From assembly GCA_019059635.1 (NCBI GenBank), contig JAGVRJ010000015.1, positions 1,168,501 to 1,232,500 of the forward strand: a DNA stretch of 64,000 bases, read 5' to 3'. Below, one piece after another: positions 58,437 to 64,000 of this stretch. The notes beneath the pieces are model-generated. The model worked only from the letters and a program-made list of their open reading frames with translations. It had not been told where the DNA came from and did not search any database. Numbering within the stretch: position 1 is the first letter of the stretch; every line of letters begins with the position of its first letter. A program made the position numbers and the translations under genes. The DNA is from Proales similis. Lineage: Eukaryota; Rotifera; Eurotatoria; Ploima; Proalidae.

Positions 58437-61400
58437 TGTTTGAATATAAGCTTAGGCTGATTGATATGTACGTTTCACAATTCAATGATTCAGCTGGTCA
58501 GAATCGAATGTTGACGGCCGCTTTTTCGCCCAGATTTTCGCATATCTCTAAATCAAATAAGTGACTTAAGAAATAAGAATTATAAATAGTATTTCATTTG
58601 ATTTTTGATTAAGTTCCGTTATTTAAGGAACTGAAACGAATAGGACCAAAATTGCGCATAGAGTTAAATAATTTTACGTGCCGACGCTGAGCTATTCATA
58701 CAATAATCAATAATATTGCAGCGATTTTAATGCTATTGTTACGGCTACCGACCGGGCCAAGTAAGCATTCAAACCTGGATGGCAAAAAGGAGAAGAAAGG
58801 ATGGACCAAAGAGCGTGTTCGCCAAGGAAGCTCTAATTAAAACCTTATATTGTTAGATCGATGAATGCGAAACATGCCGGGTGACACGTTTTTGCTTAGA
58901 CACAAAGACGCTAAGCCCAAACGTTTCTTTAATGCGCGCTTGCAAGTAAAAGAACTGAGCACGAAATGCACTCAAGCAATCGAAGTTGGTCCATATGCAA
59001 AGTCATTGCTCGTGTAAGCAGACCGCAACTAGGATCTTAGTATGTTGTGAAGCGTGTCGCTTAATTTAGCTGAGCTTATTATGAGATAAACATTGACATG
59101 AAACTAGCTGCTTGTCTTCCAATTTGCCTCTAACCCAGCCTACTTGCGCCCCGGATGAAGCGGCAATTAAAAGACATGTTTAACCAAGTAGTCGCCCGAG
59201 TTCGCAGCCGAGCAAATTCTGTTTAATTAATTGGAACCCGTTTTGGTGTACAAACAAACCGTCTATATTTTCATGAATATGATTAGCGTCGTCGGCTATT
59301 TCTATAGCGATGGCTAAATGACGATGCAAATTGAGAACTGTGACTGTCACTGATAACCAATCGTGCAAATTCATGAAGTGCTTTCAGCAAAATCACTTGA
59401 GTGTCGCGACAAGAAACGTTCAATTTCCGTCTTCATCTCCCGTTTACGTCTTAGTAAACTTGAGCCGCCTCGTAAATGATTTTGATTTCTCACCAAGGGA
59501 CGTATCTAAATCTAGTTCGGTTAATTGCAACAAAAAGTTAAATCGCCGTCTAGAATCATGAGAGCCATGCTAATTAAAACTATCATCTCTCTCAATAATT
59601 AGAGTAGCATTCTGATTCTCTTCTTTCCTGCGTTCGCCAGGAATTATCGCATCAGTGCCTTAAAGCATACATAAACGTCTCTTGAGCTGATCTGAAACCT
59701 AATGAACACCACACACTGCTTTTTTTGGGTTTGTGCAATTTTTTGTGCAATTACAGGCTCTTTATTCATTTGCGAGCGACCGCTCAATACTCACTATTTC
59801 CAGATGAATTGTCAATCAGCCTGATTATCAATCTAGCCCTGTCCTGGTTTTTGATTCGACTAAAGCGTCTCTTGTAGTTGTATAGAGAATGAGTGCTCAA
59901 ATCGCTTTTTCTCTACCAAACAATTCGAGTTGAAGAAATTTCTCGAGTTGCACAGATGCTTTTGCAAGGAGTGCTATATCCATGCGTACTGCGGACTACG
60001 TGCCATTAAACAAATTGTTTACCATGCAAAATCGAAGCTTAGCAAATAGCTGGTAAGCAAATAAGGTAGGCAGGCGAAGAGAAAGTGTTCAAATTAAAAA
60101 TTAGTTTGCAGAGATAGATCTAATAATTGTAATTGCGCGTTGTGGCTAACTCTAGCATAAACTCATCAGAAATGAATTTAGCATTTAAGTATGTGAAATA
60201 CGCGACAACTGCGTTCATAAATTAATTGAGCTTCTGTAAAACAACAGCAATAGCCTGCTCCAAATTTTGTGAAATGCAGACTCGTGAAGATGAAGAGGAA
60301 AACCGTTCGATTATGTCACTTTTGCTTTTGAGCCGATTAGACCATAGACGTATTTGGTGATTCATCCAGCCTTTTATCGATTTCTTTCATTCTTCATTTA
60401 ACGTGGGTATTGATGAAGAGGCCCTTTTCATACCATATGGCAACTTTCTCTCGATTATGATTAATAGACTAGATTAAGCTTTTATTGTATCATTAGGTTA
60501 ATGAAACAAATAGAATCGAAGTCGTTGTTGATTGAAGCTCGCGCTAATGAATCAGCCACAATATGTTGGTAAAACCGCTGAATAAATCATTTAACACGCA
60601 GATTTCGTTCCGCCAGGAAATGGCCAAAGTCTAAGGAACTAGTGAAGAAATTTAATGGGTTCATAATGTCTTGTTCAAAACAAGGCTGGACTTTTTTAGC
60701 TTAGTTCGATAAAAAACCCTACTTAAACCAGCAACCATACAAAATGAAATCACTGAGAAGTAACTGTTAGAGTAATGAGAAGAAAAGCACAAAACCTAAA
60801 ACTACCCGCCTATTCACAACTCCATTAAGGAATTGATTTTCGAGTACTGTCAAATTTCATTAGTGGACTGTCGAGTCTTTAGAAACGAATAATTAATTAG
60901 AAAGTAAATTGAGCATGCGAGAATGTCCAGCTGAGTTGCGTCGGTCATCTTAGATGTGCTGCTGTTCTTATTGTCGAATCCATAAAGGCAAATTAAATTT
61001 AGCATAAGCATAATAGCGAAATGCTTCATCAATAAAACCTGACACCAATAAAGCCAATTCGAGCGGGTATTCAGAAATGAATTAATAGTTACTCACTCAT
61101 TTAGGGAAGCTTAACTTCAAAAATCTATATGGGTTAAAAATTAACTACTAGTTTAAATAAAAAGGTATGTCTTGAATTCAAATCGCATTCTTATTTACCG
61201 CTATATGGCATATTTCTCTGAAAATTTGTGTAAAATGGTAGCTCAGGGGAAAGAGTCAATCAAAGGATTGAAAACGTAGCGAAAGCCTTTAAGATTTTAA
61301 CGAACGCGAGAATGCGAGTTCCTTATCAATTTACAAAGTAAAGCCACTAAGGACGATAGAGAAATAAGAATCTCATAAATAAAACTAATTAAAAACCATG

Positions 61401-61990
61401 GGGAAAGAAAAGTAACAAAGCATCGCATTTTCATGAATTATTTATTTCAACACAAACAATTCAGAAAGTAAACAGTTTGAACAGCAGTTGGAATTCATGA
61501 GCTTTTACTAATTAGATTGAATATCAAAAAGGAAGAAATCTGCAAGATGCCATAAATTCGGAAGAATCTTTGCTTATTTTCGGTTACGAAAAGTTTTATT
61601 TTCTTGAGGCATAAAAGACATTTCGCTTTTTTGATGCCTTGATCAAAAACTGTCACTGGTTAGTCAATAAAATCTTTCAAAAATTGTTGTATTTAAAAAC
61701 AAGTTAAGAGATAAAAAAATTAACAAAGACCGAAACGATTTAAAACATGCCAAAATAAATAATCAGACACGAATTAATTCAAGATACCGATCAAATATTA
61801 AATTCAAGTCTGATGGGCTTTCCCTAGACCGAGCGAGATCAAATAGGTCAGGTTTAATCTTTTTGCTAATATAAAATCTAAGTAAATTTTAGACCTTTCC
61901 GAAAGGTCTCTTGACTTTTATTATATTACCGAGAGATATTTGTCTGAACAATTTTTAAAAGTTCTTTACCTATGAGAAAGCGTTTTTACA
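58437..61990. other. 3.5 kb non-coding region
   Basis: No exon could be supported. The first 2 kb are more GC-balanced and resemble the 19-26 kb region; from about 60.5 kb the sequence is strongly AT-rich. No RNA gene or repeat family was identified. Confidence 0.5.
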
Positions 61991-63890
61991 ATGTCTTTGG
62001 AAAACCTGCCTAAAATTCAAGATCCTATCATTTGGTCAGTTGATAAAAGGATTAAAAATCTTGAACCGTCAGCCACTCTCAAAATCAATGAACGATCGAA
62101 TCTTCTTACGAAGCAAGGAAAAAAAATATACAAATTTGGTCTAGGTCAATCGCCTTTCCCAGTTCCGAAATGTTTAGTTGAAGAATTAAAGTAAAATTCA
62201 AATGTGTAAGATTTTATTTTTGAGGATCAAGTTGCATAATTTGTTTAGGAAGTATGCATCCGAAAAAGAGTATCTACCAGTTGCTGGCTTGGAAAAGTTA
62301 CGTTCTGAGTTTGCAGCGTATTTACAGAGAATGTACAAAATAGATCTAAATGCTGATGACGTATTGGTAATGAATTAAAATTTTCTAAGCGGCATGCTCT
62401 TAGCCATGCGTTTTCGAAAAATTTCCTTTGCAGGTGGGTCCAGGTTCCAAGGAGTTGCTCTTTTTATGCCAGTTTTGCTATGACTCGGAGCTTTTGTTGC
62501 CTAATCCTAGTTGGGTGAGCTACGAAGCTCAAGCTTCAATCGTTCAAAAGGATATTATCTGGCTAGAAACTTACAGTAAAAACAAGTGGGTTCTTGAACC
62601 TGAAACGATTGAAAATCACTGTAAGAGTGATCCAGGTAGGCTAAAAGTCGATTTTACGATTCCAGTGGCTTAGGTAGATCAACTTGAAGATAAACCTCGA
62701 ATGATCATTCTCAACTGTCCTTCCAACCCAACGGGGTGCACTCATAGTCATAAGCAAGTTAGTATTTGATTTAACCTTTGCAACTTTTGCAAGTTTTTGT
62801 ATTATTTTATAATTTAATTACATAAGCTTGAAGCGATTGCTCGAGTGTTAAGAAAATATCGGATTTTGGCAATTTCTGATGAAATTTATGGAGAACTGAA
62901 CCATGATGGCAATCACGTCTCCCTTTCCCAAGTCTATCCAGAAGGAACTATTGTTAGCAGTATGTTCTTAAAAAAAGGGAATCCAGTTTCCGCTTAAACT
63001 CTTCAAGGTGGACTCAGCAAATGGTGTGGGGCAGGAGGTTGGAGAATTGGTTTATGGGGTTTTCCCAAAAACCTTGGTTGGCTACGAAAAGCAATGATTT
63101 CTTTAGCGTCCGAAACCTATTCTTCTGTATCGGCGCCAATACAATATGCCGCTGTTAGAGCTTATAGACATGGGTATTTTTTGTATTAGTTTACCTAAAC
63201 AAGAGTCAAAAATTTAAGTGTAAAATTTTAAGATGCAAAGAAATAGAAGATTATTTAAAAAAATCACGAGTAGTTTTGCGCATTCTTGGAAGATGGTGTG
63301 CACACAAGGTAATATATAACCCTTTAAGAAATGTGTACTTGCGATTCTCAAAACGTTGTTTTTCTCAAAGCTTCAGGAAGTAGGGATAAAACTAGAAGTA
63401 CCCGATGGAGGTTTTTACCTTTTCCCAGACTTTGAAAATTTGCGCGGAGCTTTGGAACTTGTTGGAGTCAATGACTCGGTAAAGCTCTGCGAGCAGATCC
63501 TTAAGGACACAGGTAACGTCGGAAAGCTTTTTCAGCTAAAATTAAAAAAAAGGAATGTAAAAAATCATAAGGTGTGGCAATGCTTCCAGGAAGCGCGTTC
63601 GGTAAACGGAACGGAGAACTTCTGTTGAGGATAGCCTTTGTCGACTTCGATGGCAAAAAAGCACTAGAAAATTTAACTGAATTGAATGTAAATTATCAGG
63701 CTAGATTAAACCAAGATAATTATAGACACCTAAAAAAACTTTTATAAAGGAAAATACGGAGCTGAGCACAACAGAGATGGAAACCTACATTAAATTGTGC
63801 GCGCCAAATATAAATGAAGGAGTATCTAGGGTTTGTGCGTGGATAGAAAATATTAACTCCAAACAAAAAAAACTCGAAGAAAAAGACTAA
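61991..63890 (+). CDS. PLP-dependent aminotransferase, class I/II
   Basis: Fold-type I pyridoxal-phosphate enzyme of the aspartate aminotransferase superfamily. Exons 61991-62190, 62249-62366, 62434-62635, 62678-62757, 62827-62959, 63008-63173, 63233-63308, 63371-63512, 63572-63687, 63750-63890; 457 residues. Landmarks: FGLGQSPFPVP (substrate arm), LPVAGLEKLR, GPGSKELLF, NCPSNPTG (cofactor Asn), AISDEIYGEL (Asp and Tyr for the pyridine ring and phosphate), and SGLSKWCGAGGWRIG with the Schiff-base lysine. The terminal exon gives the usual C-terminal helix (RVCAWI). The substrate cannot be inferred. One intron (62636-62677) is only 42 bases. The gene ends 110 bases before the window edge; no truncation. 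Confidence 0.9.
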
Positions 63891-64000
63891 AAATGTTAGT
63901 GTGTCAATCCAGAGCTTTTAGAACCCACACTCTTCTATTTACTTAGAATCAGATGATGATTATAAAACATAAACAGTCAATCAAAACATTTAAAATAAAA

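Overview
The window is nuclear DNA from a small-genome invertebrate animal. Genes are split by many very short GT-AG introns, mostly about 50-70 bases, and all exon phases close when these are removed. Three features favour a spiralian (lophotrochozoan) rather than an insect or vertebrate: a NALCN channel with alternative E/K pore exons in domain II, a nuclear receptor with two DNA-binding domains carrying the CEACKK and CEGCKG P-boxes, and a mollusc-like myosin essential light chain ending in KVMAGPFP. I cannot name the species, and a compact ecdysozoan is not excluded.

Layout: 1-2.9 kb non-coding; 2.9-10.3 kb NALCN (+); 10.7-12.5 kb two-DBD nuclear receptor (+); 12.6-13.3 kb group XII-like phospholipase A2 (-); 14.7-16.3 kb Yorkie/YAP (+); 16.6-19.0 kb beta-hexosaminidase A-copy (-); 19.0-26.4 kb gene-free; 26.4-27.4 kb a small Ig-domain protein (+); 27.9-29.7 kb Kruppel-like factor (-); 31.7-36.0 kb two tandem acid-sphingomyelinase-like genes (+); 36.0-36.8 kb bHLH factor (-); 39.3-40.1 kb myosin essential light chain (+); 40.8-42.9 kb V-ATPase subunit A (-); 44.0-46.3 kb beta-hexosaminidase B-copy (+); 46.4-47.5 kb eIF3i (-); 49.5-50.1 kb NDUFB11-like (+); 50.9-52.7 kb CaM kinase I (+); 53.0-53.2 kb two-EF-hand protein (-); 55.0-56.5 kb unrecognised membrane protein (+); 56.4-58.4 kb LRR protein (-); 62.0-63.9 kb PLP aminotransferase (+).

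The genes are not an operon or one pathway. Several are lysosomal or secretory in type (two hexosaminidases, two sphingomyelinase-like enzymes, the proton pump subunit A, a secreted PLA2), but their mixed strands and separate regulatory gaps argue against a functional cluster. Convergent neighbours are packed tightly, with 3' ends a few tens of bases apart and in one case overlapping coding ends.

The most interesting signals are the calcium-like/sodium-like pore switch in NALCN, the two-DBD receptor, and two independent, recent gene-conversion tracts that include introns: one between tandem sphingomyelinase-like genes (442 bp, identical as read) and one between inverted hexosaminidase genes about 28 kb apart (about 600 bp). 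Several introns are a multiple of three and contain an in-frame stop, so their retention would give shorter isoforms. The left half of the window is visibly richer in GC than the right half.
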